64,000 nt of DNA from Azospirillum sp. TSO35-2 (GCF_003116095.1 NZ_LGRA01000021.1:1722977-1786976); one strand, 5' to 3'; positions 54,888-63,864 are shown, counted from the stretch's first letter. The notes: generated by a model from the letters alone, not told the origin. Translations and numbers: made by a program.

Positions 54888-56716
54888 GCCCGCCCCCGCA
54901 AGCCGGCGAGGAAGCCGACGATCCCCTTGGGGAAGACCAGCACCAGCGCGACGATGACGAGGCCGAGGATCAGCCGCCACCAGTCGGTGGCGCTCATCAC
55001 CTCCGACCACAGCAGGTGGAAGACCGCGGCGCCGGCCAGCGGGCCGGTCACGGTCTGGATGCCTCCCATCAGCACCATCACCAGCGCGTCGACCGACAGC
55101 GGCACCGCCAGCAGGGTGGGGAAGACGCTGCCCTTGGCGAAGGCGTAGAGCCCGCCGGCCAGCCCCGCCGCCGTCCCGGCCAGCACGAAGGCCATCCACT
55201 GGACGCGCCGGACGTCGATCCCCACCGACTCGGCGCGCAGGCTCGAATCGCGGCCGGCGCGCAGCGCGTAGCCGAAGGGGGCGAAGGCGGCCCGGCGCAG
55301 CAGCCACAGGGCGCCGCCGCACAGGCCGAGCGTCAGCCAGTAATAGGCCGCCTTGCCGGCCGCCCAGGCCGAAGGCCAGACGCCAAGGATGCCGTTGTCG
55401 CCGCCGGTGACCGCGGACCATTGGAAGGCGACCGACCAGGCGATCTGGGCGAAGGCCAGCGTCAGCATGGCGAAATACAGCCCCGACCGCCGCACGCAGA
55501 ACCAGCCCGCCAGCAGCGCGCCCGCCCCGGCCAGCAGCGGCGCGCCGGCCAGCGCCAGCGGCATCGGCGCCGCCGCGTGCTTGACCAGCAGCGCCGCGCC
55601 ATAGGCGCCCAGCCCGAAATAGGCGGCGTGGCCGAAGGACACCAGTCCGCCCAGCCCGATCAGCAGATGCAGGCTGGCGGCGAACAGGGCGAGAATCACC
55701 ACCTCGGTCAGCAGGATCACCGCATAGTCGCCGGCGGCGAGCGGCACCAGCGCCAGCGCGGCCAGCAACGCCAGCGCCCACCAGTGCGCGGCGGTCCCGG
55801 CCGACAGCGGCACGGTCAGCGCGGCGGGCGCCGTCGGCGGCACCTCCTCGGCCCGGCCGAGCAGGCCGTGCGGGCGCAGCACCAGCACCACCGCCATGAA
55901 CAGGAAGACCAGCACCAGCGTGATCTGCGGGAAGACCAGGATGCCGAAGGCCTGCAACTGGCCGATCAGCAGCGAGGCGAGGAAGGCGCCGGGCAGGCTG
56001 CCCATGCCGCCGACCACGACGACGACGAAGGCCTCGACGACGATCGCCATGTCCATGTGCAGGGTCACCGCCTCGCGCGGGACCTGCAGGGCGCCGCCCA
56101 GCCCGGCCAGCGCGCAGCCCAGGAACAGCACCCCGGTGAACAGCCGCGCCGGATCGACGCCGAGCGCGCTCGCCATCTCGCGGTCCTGCGTCGCGGCGCG
56201 GACCAGCGTGCCCCAGCGGGTGCGGTTGAACAGCAGCCACAACAGCCCGAGCACCAGCGGCCCCAGCCCGATCAGCACTAGGTCATAGAGCGGGAAGGGC
56301 TGGTCGAGGATGTCGACCGACCCCTTCAGCCCGGCGGCCCGGCGGCCCAGCAGATCCTCCGGCCCCCAGAACCAGGCGGCGGCGTCCTGCACCACCAGCA
56401 CGACGCCGAAGGTGCCGAGCAGCTGGAACAGCTCCGGCGAGCGGTAGAGCCGGCGCAACAGGCCGATTTCCATGGCGGCGCCCAGCAGCCCCATCGCCAG
56501 CGCCGCCGCGGCGACGCTGCCCCAGAAGCCGGCGGGGGTGGTGCCGAACCGCTCGATCAGCGACCAGCCGACATAGGCACCGACCATGTAGAAGGAGCCG
56601 TGCGCGAAATTCACGATCCGCGTCACGCCGAACACGATGGTCAGCCCCGACGACACCAGGAACAGCGTCGCCGCGGTCGCAAGGCCGCTGAGGGCTTGGA
56701 CGAGGAGGAAGGACAT
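54884..56716 (-). CDS. Fused LivH-LivM-type ABC permease
   Basis: A 610-residue inner-membrane protein joining both permeases of a Liv-type system. Residues 1-290 are LivH-like (SGLTIVFGVTRIVNFAHGSF, RAATQDREMASALGVDPARL). A short linker follows (LLGRAEEVPPTAPAAL), then a LivM-like half with GLGGLVSFGHAAYFGLGAYG and the coupling loop RAGRDSSLRAESVGIDVRRV. No stop or frame change lies between halves. In most bacteria these are two genes, so the pair acts here as one chain. It lies 24 bases from the binding-protein gene, with the same direction. Confidence 0.92.
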   Translation of the reverse strand: MSFLLVQALSGLATAATLFLVSSGLTIVFGVTRIVNFAHGSFYMVGAYVGWSLIERFGTTPAGFWGSVAAAALAMGLLGAAMEIGLLRRLYRSPELFQLLGTFGVVLVVQDAAAWFWGPEDLLGRRAAGLKGSVDILDQPFPLYDLVLIGLGPLVLGLLWLLFNRTRWGTLVRAATQDREMASALGVDPARLFTGVLFLGCALAGLGGALQVPREAVTLHMDMAIVVEAFVVVVVGGMGSLPGAFLASLLIGQLQAFGILVFPQITLVLVFLFMAVVLVLRPHGLLGRAEEVPPTAPAALTVPLSAGTAAHWWALALLAALALVPLAAGDYAVILLTEVVILALFAASLHLLIGLGGLVSFGHAAYFGLGAYGAALLVKHAAAPMPLALAGAPLLAGAGALLAGWFCVRRSGLYFAMLTLAFAQIAWSVAFQWSAVTGGDNGILGVWPSAWAAGKAAYYWLTLGLCGGALWLLRRAAFAPFGYALRAGRDSSLRAESVGIDVRRVQWMAFVLAGTAAGLAGGLYAFAKGSVFPTLLAVPLSVDALVMVLMGGIQTVTGPLAGAAVFHLLWSEVMSATDWWRLILGLVIVALVLVFPKGIVGFLAGLRGRA

Positions 56717-56740
56717 GGGAGCACTCGAAGCTTGCGGCGC

Positions 56741-58033
56741 TTACTCCGCCGGCCGCAGCTTGCGCGCCGCCTCGTCGGGCGGCAGGTAGTTGGCGCCGTC
56801 GGCGTAGTGCCAGTCCTTCATGGTGCCGCGGCCGTCCTTGACGGTGGTGGTGCCGACATAGGCGCCCATCGTTGCCTGATGGTCGGACGCGCGGAAGGTC
56901 ACCGGGCCGAAGGGGCTGTCGATGGTCAGGCCGGCCAGCGCGTCGACGATCGGTTCCGCGTTGGACGATCTGGCCTTGGTGATCGCGGCGGCGACCGCCT
57001 TCATCGTGGTGTAGCCGACGACCGAGCCCTGCTTCGGCGACTCCTTGAAGCGGGCGGTGTAGGCGGCGACGAAGGCCTTGTGCGCCGGCGTGTCGATCTG
57101 GTCCCAGGGATAGCCGGTGACGATCCAGCCTTCCGGCGCCTCGTCCTTCATCGGCTCCAGATATTCCGGCTCGCCGGTCAGCAGGCTGACGATTTTGCGG
57201 TTGCGGAACAGGCCGCGCCCTTCACCCTCGCGGACGAACTTGGCGAGATCGGCGCCGAAGGTCACGTTGAAGATCGCCTCGGGGTTGGCGGCGGCCAGCG
57301 CCTGCACCGTCGGGCCGGCCTCCAGCTTGCCCTGGGCCGGCCATTGCTCGGCGACGAACTCGACGTCCGGGCGCTTTTCCTTCAGCAACTGCTTGAACCA
57401 CGTCACCGCCGACTGGCCGTATTCGTAGTTCGGCGCGACGGTGGCCCAGCGCTTGGCCGGCAGCTTCGCCGCCTCCTCGACCAGCATGGCCGCCTGCATG
57501 TAGGTGCTGGGGCGCAGGCGGAAGGTGTAGCGGTTGCCCTTGGACCAAGTGATGGCGTCGGTCAGCGGCTCCGCCGCGACGAAGGGCACCTTGTTGCGCG
57601 CGGCGAAGTCGGCGACCGCCAGCCCGATGTGCGAGAAATAGGTGCCGGCCAGCACGTCCACCGCCTCGTTGGTCACCAATTCCTGCGCGACGCGCACCGC
57701 GTCGTCCGGCTTGCCGGCGTCGTCGCGCGAGACGACCTGCAACTCGCAGCAGCCGATCACGCCGCCCTGGGCGTTGATCTCCTCCAGCGCCAGTTGCCAG
57801 CCCTGGCGGTAGGGGATGGTGAAGGCGGGCAGGCCGGTGTAGCTGTTGATCTCGCCCACCCGCACCGGCGCGCCGGAAAAGCCCGCCTTCTGGGCGGCGG
57901 CCGGCCCGGCCGTCAGCGTGGTGGCGGCGACGGCGGCGGACAGCGCGGCAAGGAGTGCGCCCGGGAGAAGGCGGTTGGCCGGCGGCGCGGCGATCGGACG
58001 GCGGTGCATCATCCTGCGGGGACCCCGGTTCAT
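56741..58033 (-). CDS. Branched-chain-type ABC transporter substrate-binding protein
   Basis: A periplasmic binding protein of about 430 residues of the Leu/Ile/Val-receptor (Peripla_BP_6) family. The signal peptide is visible (LLPGALLAALSAAVAATTLT, cleavage near AAAQ). The mature part begins APVRVGEINSYTGLPAFTIP and has TYFSHIGLAVADFAARNKVP, the ligand-loop region. ATGs at 58033, 58012 and 58009 are all possible; 58033 is chosen, with little ribosome-binding support for any. It is the first gene of the operon with the fused permease and both ATPases. Ligand unknown. Confidence 0.88.
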   Translation of the reverse strand: MNRGPRRMMHRRPIAAPPANRLLPGALLAALSAAVAATTLTAGPAAAQKAGFSGAPVRVGEINSYTGLPAFTIPYRQGWQLALEEINAQGGVIGCCELQVVSRDDAGKPDDAVRVAQELVTNEAVDVLAGTYFSHIGLAVADFAARNKVPFVAAEPLTDAITWSKGNRYTFRLRPSTYMQAAMLVEEAAKLPAKRWATVAPNYEYGQSAVTWFKQLLKEKRPDVEFVAEQWPAQGKLEAGPTVQALAAANPEAIFNVTFGADLAKFVREGEGRGLFRNRKIVSLLTGEPEYLEPMKDEAPEGWIVTGYPWDQIDTPAHKAFVAAYTARFKESPKQGSVVGYTTMKAVAAAITKARSSNAEPIVDALAGLTIDSPFGPVTFRASDHQATMGAYVGTTTVKDGRGTMKDWHYADGANYLPPDEAARKLRPAE

Positions 58034-58224
58034 GTGGGACGCGTGGCCTGTCCGGGTCGGAACGCGGACAAGGGGGGCGGTCGGGGCGCCTTCGCGCGAC
58101 GCAACCCCCTCGCGTTCATAGCAAACCCGGCGCAAAAGTCACCGCTTCAAAGGCCGCCGCCCCGATTCGGCGTCGTGATTCCGGTGTTGCGGCGGACGCT
58201 GGCCCGCCGGCGGCCGGTCCGCCG

Positions 58225-58665
58225 TCACATCAGCCGGGCCAGCAGCGCCATGAACTGCACACGCTCCTCGTCGGTCAGGGGTTCCAGCGTGCGTTCGTGC
58301 GCGGCGGCGGCGTTGGCCATCAGGTCGGCGACCAGCGCCTGCCCGACCCGGGTCAGCTTGACGCTGGTGCGGCGGCGGTCCTGCGGATCGGGGTTGCGTT
58401 CGACCAGGTTGCGCTCGACCAGCCGCAGGATGACCCCCTGCGTCGTCGCCGGATCCATGTAGGTCAGCCGGCCCAGTTGGTTCTGCGAGAGCGCGCCCTC
58501 GCTGTGCAGGGTGGCCAGCGCCGACCATTGCGTGGGCGTCAGCAACTGGTCGCCGATCAGGTCGATGAAGATGGCCGACGCGCGCTGGTGCGCCCGTCGC
58601 AGGCGGTGGTGAACCTGGCCGGCCAACTGGTAGTCGTCGGGAGGCAGTCGTCCGAAGTCGTCCAT
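58225..58665 (-). CDS. MarR-family transcriptional regulator
   Basis: A 146-residue winged-helix regulator. The DNA-binding core is visible: TPTQWSALATLHSEGALSQN, LGRLTYMDPATTQGVILRLV and the wing LVERNPDPQDRRRTSVKLTR. Dimerisation helices flank it. It lies upstream of the Liv-type operon on the same strand, 190 bases away, and may regulate that operon and itself in response to a small ligand (inference). The ribosome binding site at ATG 58665 is poor, and a short open frame with a good site overlaps the start. Confidence 0.9.
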   Translation of the reverse strand: MDDFGRLPPDDYQLAGQVHHRLRRAHQRASAIFIDLIGDQLLTPTQWSALATLHSEGALSQNQLGRLTYMDPATTQGVILRLVERNLVERNPDPQDRRRTSVKLTRVGQALVADLMANAAAAHERTLEPLTDEERVQFMALLARLM

Positions 58666-58997
58666 GGCATGGGCCCGTGGTTCGCGCCCGCCTTCGGTCC
58701 GGGACGAAGGCTGGGGCGGGCACGGACCGCCGCTCCCGGCTGCGTGGGCATGGGGTGGTGCGGCGTTGATCGCGCGTCGCCACCCAGTGCGTCCATTATG
58801 CGTTCCTCATGGAAAAGGGTAGAAAGGCAACGCCCATGGGGCAACCTTCGCGGATGCGGCATAGGGCCACAGTCTTGCACCGCCGTCGTTCCCAGCCCGA
58901 AAGAAGAAACCCGGCGGCGGCCCGGTGATGCGCTTGGCGACGTCGGACGCCCGCACCCGCTGCCATTGGGTGGCGATTGGATGGAGATCGAACCTTG
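58666..58997. other. Intergenic region upstream of the marR-like gene
   Basis: About 330 bases. The minus strand should carry the regulator's promoter; TTGCCC (near 58849) with TACCCT 17 bases on is a weak candidate. A short open frame from 58796 with GAGGA upstream overlaps the regulator start out of frame and could be a leader. Nothing else is seen. Confidence 0.4.
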
Positions 58998-59171
58998 TCA
59001 GGGTTTCGTCTTCGGAGGGTAGCTGTTGGGCGGTGCGGTCTTTTCGTCGGGGCTGGCGGGGCCTTCGCCCCGCGGCGCCGGCACCCCGCCCGGCGTGTAG
59101 GGCGGCATCGCGTCGTCCGGCGGCCGTTTCGGCGAGCGGGGCGGGGGCGGCGTGTCGAGTCGGCGTGTCAT
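58998..59171 (-). CDS. Pro-rich small protein of unknown function
   Basis: A 57-residue hydrophilic protein, about one quarter Pro (MTRRLDTPPPPRSPKRPPDD). It is probably disordered. AAAGGA six to seven bases before ATG 59171 gives a strong ribosome binding site, which supports translation and decides the start within a longer frame. No membrane segment or motif. A second, unrelated small hydrophilic protein of similar kind is at 61914-62189. Confidence 0.6.
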   Translation of the reverse strand: MTRRLDTPPPPRSPKRPPDDAMPPYTPGGVPAPRGEGPASPDEKTAPPNSYPPKTKP

Positions 59172-59595
59172 GGGAATCCTTTCGGGATCAGGGAAACGCC
59201 ATGAACAACCGGATGCCGCCGGGCCGGTTCCAAACAGGCGTGGGCGGGTCCCGGCAATGCAGCCGCCGCGGTCTATCACTTTCATCTTAGGCCCGTTGTG
59301 AAAGCCGGCCGGAATCAACCGGATGGCGCGGGCCGATCATCTTGCCGGGCCACGAGCTTTTGTTGCGGCGACACCACAGGCCGGCGCAAAAGCGGGCGGC
59401 GCGCGGCTTCACTGTTGCGCCGGGAGCACGCCTTGTTGTGTCTTTGCCGAGGATGCGTCCACCGCCGGTCGCGGCGGCCGGGCCTGTCCCAACCACGGTG
59501 CATGCCCCCTGCGCGCGAGCGAGTGGACGTGCCGCCAAGGAAAACGGCCATCCGGGCCGTCGAGCCGACCGAACCCAGCCATGCGCGGTGACTCC
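59172..59595. other. Intergenic region before the beta-barrel gene
   Basis: About 420 bases between divergent genes. Open frames cross it, but none has a ribosome binding site or a sequence I recognise. The promoter of the outer-membrane gene should be here; no clear match is visible. Confidence 0.45.
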
Positions 59596-60864
59596 ATGAA
59601 GACCAGCACTCTGACCCTTCTCGCCCTTGCTTTCGCGTCGACCGGGCTGACGTCGCTTCCCGCCGCCGCCCAGGACGACCTTCAGCGTGGCGAAACCGTG
59701 CTGGAGCGCCGCCGGCCGGAGGTGGAGCAGCTCGGCGTCCGCGCCGGCTCCTTCCTGTTCCTGCCGCGGCTGGAGACGGGCGCGACCTACGACAGCAACG
59801 TCTACGCCACGCGCGACAACCACCAGGACGACGTCATCTGGACGGTGCGGCCGCGGCTCGACATCAAGTCCGACTTCTCGGCCCACGCGCTGGGCTTCTC
59901 CGCCTCGGCCGACGCCGGCCGCTACCGCGAGAATTCGGGCGAGAACTACACCGACTATGCGCTGCAGGCGACCGGCCGCTACGACGTCAACAAGAGCGGC
60001 GCGCTCGACGGGCAGCTGTTCCACCGCCGCAACCACGAAGGCCGCGGCGACATCAACAGCTCCGCCGGCTATTCGGAGCCGGTGACCTACCGCACCAGCG
60101 GCGGCGAGGCCGGCTACACCCAGCGCTTCAACCGCCTGCGCGCCCGCCTGTCGGGTTCGGCGCAGTACACCGAATATGACGACGTCGGCCTAATCGGCGG
60201 CGGCGTCGCCCGCCAGGGCGACCGCGACCGCTGGGAGTACGCCACCGTCGGCCGCGTCGGCTACGAATTCATCGACGGCTACGAGACCTTCATCCAGGGC
60301 ACCTATTCCTGGACCCGCCACAAGGACAACCGCGACTTCGCCGGCGTCGACCGCGACTCGGACGGCTATGAGGTGGTGGCCGGTCTGGCGACCGACCTGA
60401 CCGGGCTGATCACCGGCGAGGTCTTCGCCGGCTACCTCGTCCGCAACTACAAGGACTCGCGGCTGGAAGACTTCGGCGGCCTGTCCTTCGGCGGCCGGTT
60501 GAACTGGTCGGTGACGCAGCTGACCACCGTCACCGCCACGGTCAGCCGCCAGGTGCGCGAGACCAGCAGCAGCCTGGGCCTGGGCACCGCGTCCAGCTAC
60601 ACCCGCAGCCTGTTCGCCCTGGGCGTCGACCACGAGCTGCTGCGCACGCTGGTGCTGAACGGCCGCCTGCAGTACCGCCGCGACGACTTCAACGGCAACA
60701 GCCGCAACGACGACGTCTACACCGCCAGCCTCGGCGGCACCTACCAGATGAACCGCTACCTGTTCCTGACCGGCGGCTACACCTACGAGAAGCGGAACTC
60801 GAGCCTCAACAGCGCCGACTATTCCGACAACCTGATCTATCTGCGCCTCGGCGCCCAGATGTAG
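59596..60864 (+). CDS. Outer-membrane beta-barrel protein
   Basis: A 422-residue exported protein with a signal peptide (MKTSTLTLLALAFASTGLTS, cleavage near AAAQ). The mature part is a series of alternating polar/hydrophobic strands with aromatic ends (GATYDSNVYATRDNHQDDVI, LSGSAQYTEYDDVGLIGG), and the last residues LIYLRLGAQM end in a strand typical of BAM substrates, although the C-terminal residue is Met. It resembles the putative beta-barrel (BBP2/OMP_b-brl_2) proteins found in exopolysaccharide clusters, and a Wza-like gene follows. ATG 59581 is an alternative start. Probably part of a secretion route for polysaccharide. Confidence 0.82.
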   Translation: MKTSTLTLLALAFASTGLTSLPAAAQDDLQRGETVLERRRPEVEQLGVRAGSFLFLPRLETGATYDSNVYATRDNHQDDVIWTVRPRLDIKSDFSAHALGFSASADAGRYRENSGENYTDYALQATGRYDVNKSGALDGQLFHRRNHEGRGDINSSAGYSEPVTYRTSGGEAGYTQRFNRLRARLSGSAQYTEYDDVGLIGGGVARQGDRDRWEYATVGRVGYEFIDGYETFIQGTYSWTRHKDNRDFAGVDRDSDGYEVVAGLATDLTGLITGEVFAGYLVRNYKDSRLEDFGGLSFGGRLNWSVTQLTTVTATVSRQVRETSSSLGLGTASSYTRSLFALGVDHELLRTLVLNGRLQYRRDDFNGNSRNDDVYTASLGGTYQMNRYLFLTGGYTYEKRNSSLNSADYSDNLIYLRLGAQM

Positions 60865-61174
60865 TCTGGTCATAGGACAGGGTGGCCGGGAAAAGAACCG
60901 GCCAAAGGTCCTACAAGGTCCCGCCGAGCAGAGCAGGGCGCCCGTCCTATGACGGGCGCCCTTTTCTTATGCCGGCACTTTGGACTCGGGAGGCGTCGAC
61001 TGGAGGGATCCGAAGGCGGTAATTCCTCTCCACTTTTTCCCAAGCGCTTGCGAGTTGCTAGGCTCCACCCGAATTGAGGTGCGTGACCAATGGACGCCAC
61101 CGCCAGCCGACCGGCTCAACCGGCCGGTCCGGGCGCCGCGGCAGGCTTCCGACAGCCAGGGAAGGGGTTTTGGG
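60865..61174. other. Intergenic region between the beta-barrel and Wza-like genes
   Basis: About 310 bases. It contains the terminator listed separately and an AT-richer patch at 61020-61070 that may hold the promoter of the Wza-like gene. No further gene. Confidence 0.5.
60936..60968 (+). terminator. Rho-independent terminator of the beta-barrel gene
   Basis: Perfect 11-base arms GGGCGCCCGTC and GACGGGCGCCC with a 4-base loop, followed by TTTTCTT. It makes the downstream gene a separate transcript. Confidence 0.9.
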
Positions 61175-61756
61175 ATGAATCGACGTCATGTGATCCGCGC
61201 GCTGGGCCAGAGTATCGGGCTGGCCGCGCTCGCCGTTGCCATGACCGGATGCGCCGGCAACGACGCTCCGCTGGAGACCGCCGACGTCGGCCAGATCAGC
61301 GAGTACAATCTGGGCCCCGGCGACGCCCTGCGCGTCATCGTGTTCGGCGAAGAGCAGTTGTCCGGCGAGTTCCGGGTCGACGGCACCGGCAAGGTGGCGA
61401 TGCCGCTGATCGGCGAGGTGACGGCCAAGAACCGCAGCACCCGCGATTTGGAAAAGGAAATCTCGACCCGGCTGGCCCAGGGCTACGTCAAGGATCCGAA
61501 GGTCAGCGTCGAGGTGCTGAACCACCGGCCCTTCTTCATCCTGGGCGAGGTGCGCAACCCCGGCCAGTACCAGTACGTCAACGGCATGACCGCCCTGTCG
61601 GCGGTGGCGATGGCCGGCGGCTACACCTATCGCGCCAAGGAGGACTATGTCCTCATCACCCGCGGCAACGATCCCAAGAAGCAGATCCGCAAGGCGCCGA
61701 TCACCACCGCGGTGATGCCCGACGACGTCGTCCGCATTCCGGAACGCTATTTCTGA
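61175..61756 (+). CDS. Wza-like polysaccharide export lipoprotein
   Basis: A 193-residue lipoprotein: signal sequence with lipobox AMTGC (Cys at about residue 24). The polysaccharide-biosynthesis/export domain follows, starting EYNLGPGDALRVIVFGEEQL and including DGTGKVAMPLIGEVTAKNRS. A SLBB-like domain then begins FFILGEVRNPGQYQYVNGMT. Single SLBB and short length place it with the small EpsA/Wza relatives in Rhodospirillales. Its role is export of capsular or exopolysaccharide through the outer membrane. No synthesis genes are nearby in the window. Confidence 0.92.
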   Translation: MNRRHVIRALGQSIGLAALAVAMTGCAGNDAPLETADVGQISEYNLGPGDALRVIVFGEEQLSGEFRVDGTGKVAMPLIGEVTAKNRSTRDLEKEISTRLAQGYVKDPKVSVEVLNHRPFFILGEVRNPGQYQYVNGMTALSAVAMAGGYTYRAKEDYVLITRGNDPKKQIRKAPITTAVMPDDVVRIPERYF

Positions 61757-61821
61757 TCGTCGGCCCCTCCGGGCGACTCGGGGCAAGCCGCTCCGGCACC
61801 TCGGCCATCCGACGCGCACAA

Positions 61822-61854
61822 AAACCCGACCGGGGCGACCCGGCCGGGTTTTTT
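61822..61854 (+). terminator. Rho-independent terminator of the Wza-like gene
   Basis: AACCCGACCGGG and CCCGGCCGGGTT arms (one mismatch) with a GCGA loop are followed by six T. Confidence 0.85.
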
Positions 61855-61913
61855 GCGTATCGGACGCCGGACGCAGCGAATCCAGATCCCCGGGGGATCC
61901 GCGGTGCGGTGGA

Positions 61914-62189
61914 TCAGGTGTCGAGCGTGCTGCCGCCCTTTTTCTGGCCGGGCGGGATGCGCTGGTCCGGCGGAACGGCGTGGCCGCGGCCATCGCCAAG
62001 CGGCGGTGCGGTGCCGGCGGCTTCGTCGTCGGTGCCGAGCGGTGCGGCGGCCGGATCGGTCGCCGGCACCTTGTCGCCGGTCAGGCCGCGGTCGATGTCG
62101 GCGCGCAGCCGGTTGGCCCCGGCGCTGGTGGCCGCGCTGGGAGAGGTCGGCGTGTCGCGGCCCGACTCGGGACGCTGGGGCTTGTTCAT
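61914..62189 (-). CDS. Small hydrophilic protein of unknown function
   Basis: A 91-residue, probably disordered protein (MNKPQRPESGRDTPTSPSAA) rich in Ala, Gly, Pro and Asp. AAAGG lies seven bases before ATG 62189, a good ribosome binding site that decides the start within a longer frame. No known motif. The neighbours face other directions, so it is a single gene. Confidence 0.6.
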   Translation of the reverse strand: MNKPQRPESGRDTPTSPSAATSAGANRLRADIDRGLTGDKVPATDPAAAPLGTDDEAAGTAPPLGDGRGHAVPPDQRIPPGQKKGGSTLDT

Positions 62190-62347
62190 GGTCGGCCTTT
62201 CGCACAGGCTGGCGGGGGATGGCAGGCGGAACGGGAGGGCCGGGCGGCGTGCGCACCGGCATGCCCGTCCGTCGTGCCTGCCCATGGTCCAACCACCGCC
62301 GTCATCCGGAGGTTCCCGTCCGGACCCCGCGAAGCCAGGAGCCGCCG

Positions 62348-62704
62348 ATGTCGGAGATGGGAGCGACGACCCTCGTCGCGGCGCTGTCGGCCGCCGTCCT
62401 GACGCTCCTCGCCACCGCGTTGGTGCTGGCCGTCCGCGGCCGCGGTTTCGCTCGTGTCTATTGGCTTGGTTGCGCTGTACTGATCGTGGGTGGCGCTGCG
62501 CTGGCCGCCGGCACCTTGTACTGGCCGCCGGAGGAATTCGATGACGCGGGCAACCTGATCGGCGAGATGCCGCCGGCATTCGCCGCAGCGTTGATGCTGT
62601 TCCAGAGCGGCGTGGCCGCCATGCTGGTAGGTCTGCCGGTCCGCTGGATGACGAGAGCGTTTGGCCGCCGCAAACCGACCGGGTCGAAGGGAGGGACGCG
62701 GTGA
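62348..62704 (+). CDS. Small membrane protein of unknown function
   Basis: A 118-residue protein with three hydrophobic segments (ATTLVAALSAAVLTLLATALV, VYWLGCAVLIVGGAALAAG and FAAALMLFQSGVAAMLVGL) and a basic C-terminal tail. AGGAG seven bases before ATG 62348 fixes the start. It lies close to a tRNA gene on the opposite strand. No family is recognised. Confidence 0.7.
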   Translation: MSEMGATTLVAALSAAVLTLLATALVLAVRGRGFARVYWLGCAVLIVGGAALAAGTLYWPPEEFDDAGNLIGEMPPAFAAALMLFQSGVAAMLVGLPVRWMTRAFGRRKPTGSKGGTR

Positions 62705-62713
62705 TGAGGGAAA

Positions 62714-62789
62714 TGGTGCCGGATACAGGAATCGAACCCGTGACCTTCTGATTACAAATCAGCTGCTCTACCAGCTGAGCTAATCCGGC
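62714..62789 (-). tRNA. tRNA-Thr (anticodon UGU)
   Basis: On the minus strand the gene begins GCCGGATTAGCTCAGCTGGT and ends ATCCGGCACCA with CCA encoded, 76 nucleotides. The acceptor arms GCCGGAT/ATCCGGC pair fully. The anticodon loop is TTTGTAA, giving anticodon UGU, and the T arm contains GGTTCGATTCC. Confidence 0.97.
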
Positions 62790-62900
62790 ACACCCGCGGC
62801 GGGCGGGACGCCCACATTAGCGTCCCTTTTCCGTGCAAACAAGCACTTGGCCCAGCGGTCGTGGAATCGGGCCGTCGGATGGCGCGGCCGGGCAGGACGG

Positions 62901-63788
62901 CTATTCCCGCAGCCGCGCCACTTCGTAGAGCGCCACGGCGGCGGCGTTGGAGACGTTCAGGCTGCCGACCGGGCCGCCGGTGGGCAGGCGGGCGACGGCG
63001 TCGCAGCGCTCCATCGTCAGGCGGCGCAGGCCGCTGCCCTCCGCCCCCATCACCAGCACCGTCTTTCCGGTCAGGTTCACCTGGGCGAGCGTGCTTGTTC
63101 CCGATTCGGCCAGACCCACCGACCAGAAGCCGTGCTGCTGCAACTCGGTCAGCGCGCGGGCCAGATTGGTCACCCGCACCAGTGGGACCGCCTCCAGCGC
63201 GCCGGACGCGCTCTTGGCCAGCACGCCGGTGGTCTCCGGGGCATGGCGTTCGGTCACCACCACGGCGCGGGCGCCGAAGGCCGCGGCGGAGCGCAGGATG
63301 GCCCCGACATTGTGAGGATCGGTCACTTGGTCGAGCGCGACGATCACCGCCGACGTCGCGCCGGCCAGTTCGTTGCAGATGTCCTCGATCCCGACATCGG
63401 GCAGGGGGGAGGTGTCGACCGCCACCCCCTGGTGTACGGCGCCCGGCGGCAGCAGGCGGTCCAGTTCGGTGCGGTCGACCGGAGTCGCCTCCGGTCGCGC
63501 CAGCCCGCGGGCGCGCGCCGCGGCGATGGCGGGCTCCAGCGCGGCGCGGCCGGAGTCGGTGACCAGCAGGCGGTGGATGCGCCGCTCCGGGTTGGTCCAG
63601 GCGGCGGACACCGGATGCAGCCCATAAAGCAGGACGCCGCGCGCCGCCGGAGGCTTGCCCTTTCCGGCGCCGCGGGGCGGGCGGGCGGCCTCGGCGTCCG
63701 GCTGCGGCTGGTGCTGCGGCTTGCCCTTCGACCGCTCCTGGTGGGGGGCCGGGTGAGAGCTGGGGGCGGGATGTCTGGAGCGCGTCAT
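62901..63788 (-). CDS. rlmB: 23S rRNA (guanosine-2251-2'-O)-methyltransferase (RlmB-like)
   Basis: A 295-residue SpoU-type SPOUT methyltransferase that modifies 23S rRNA with S-adenosylmethionine. A basic low-complexity N-terminus of about 50 residues precedes the substrate-binding domain (LLYGLHPVSAAWTNP). The three SpoU motifs are visible: DQVTDPHNVGAILRSAAAFG, VMGAEGSGLRRLT and SLNVSNAAAVALYE. ATG 63788 is preferred to 63797. Exact target G2251 is inferred from family; other SpoU members modify tRNA. It is divergent from tRNA-Tyr, as often seen in alphaproteobacteria. Confidence 0.9.
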   Translation of the reverse strand: MTRSRHPAPSSHPAPHQERSKGKPQHQPQPDAEAARPPRGAGKGKPPAARGVLLYGLHPVSAAWTNPERRIHRLLVTDSGRAALEPAIAAARARGLARPEATPVDRTELDRLLPPGAVHQGVAVDTSPLPDVGIEDICNELAGATSAVIVALDQVTDPHNVGAILRSAAAFGARAVVVTERHAPETTGVLAKSASGALEAVPLVRVTNLARALTELQQHGFWSVGLAESGTSTLAQVNLTGKTVLVMGAEGSGLRRLTMERCDAVARLPTGGPVGSLNVSNAAAVALYEVARLRE

Positions 63789-63864
63789 GATACCCACGAA
63801 GAGGAGGGAGGGGCCGCCGGAACGTGCCGCCGAATTTTTTCTGGTGTGAACCGCTTAACCCGTG

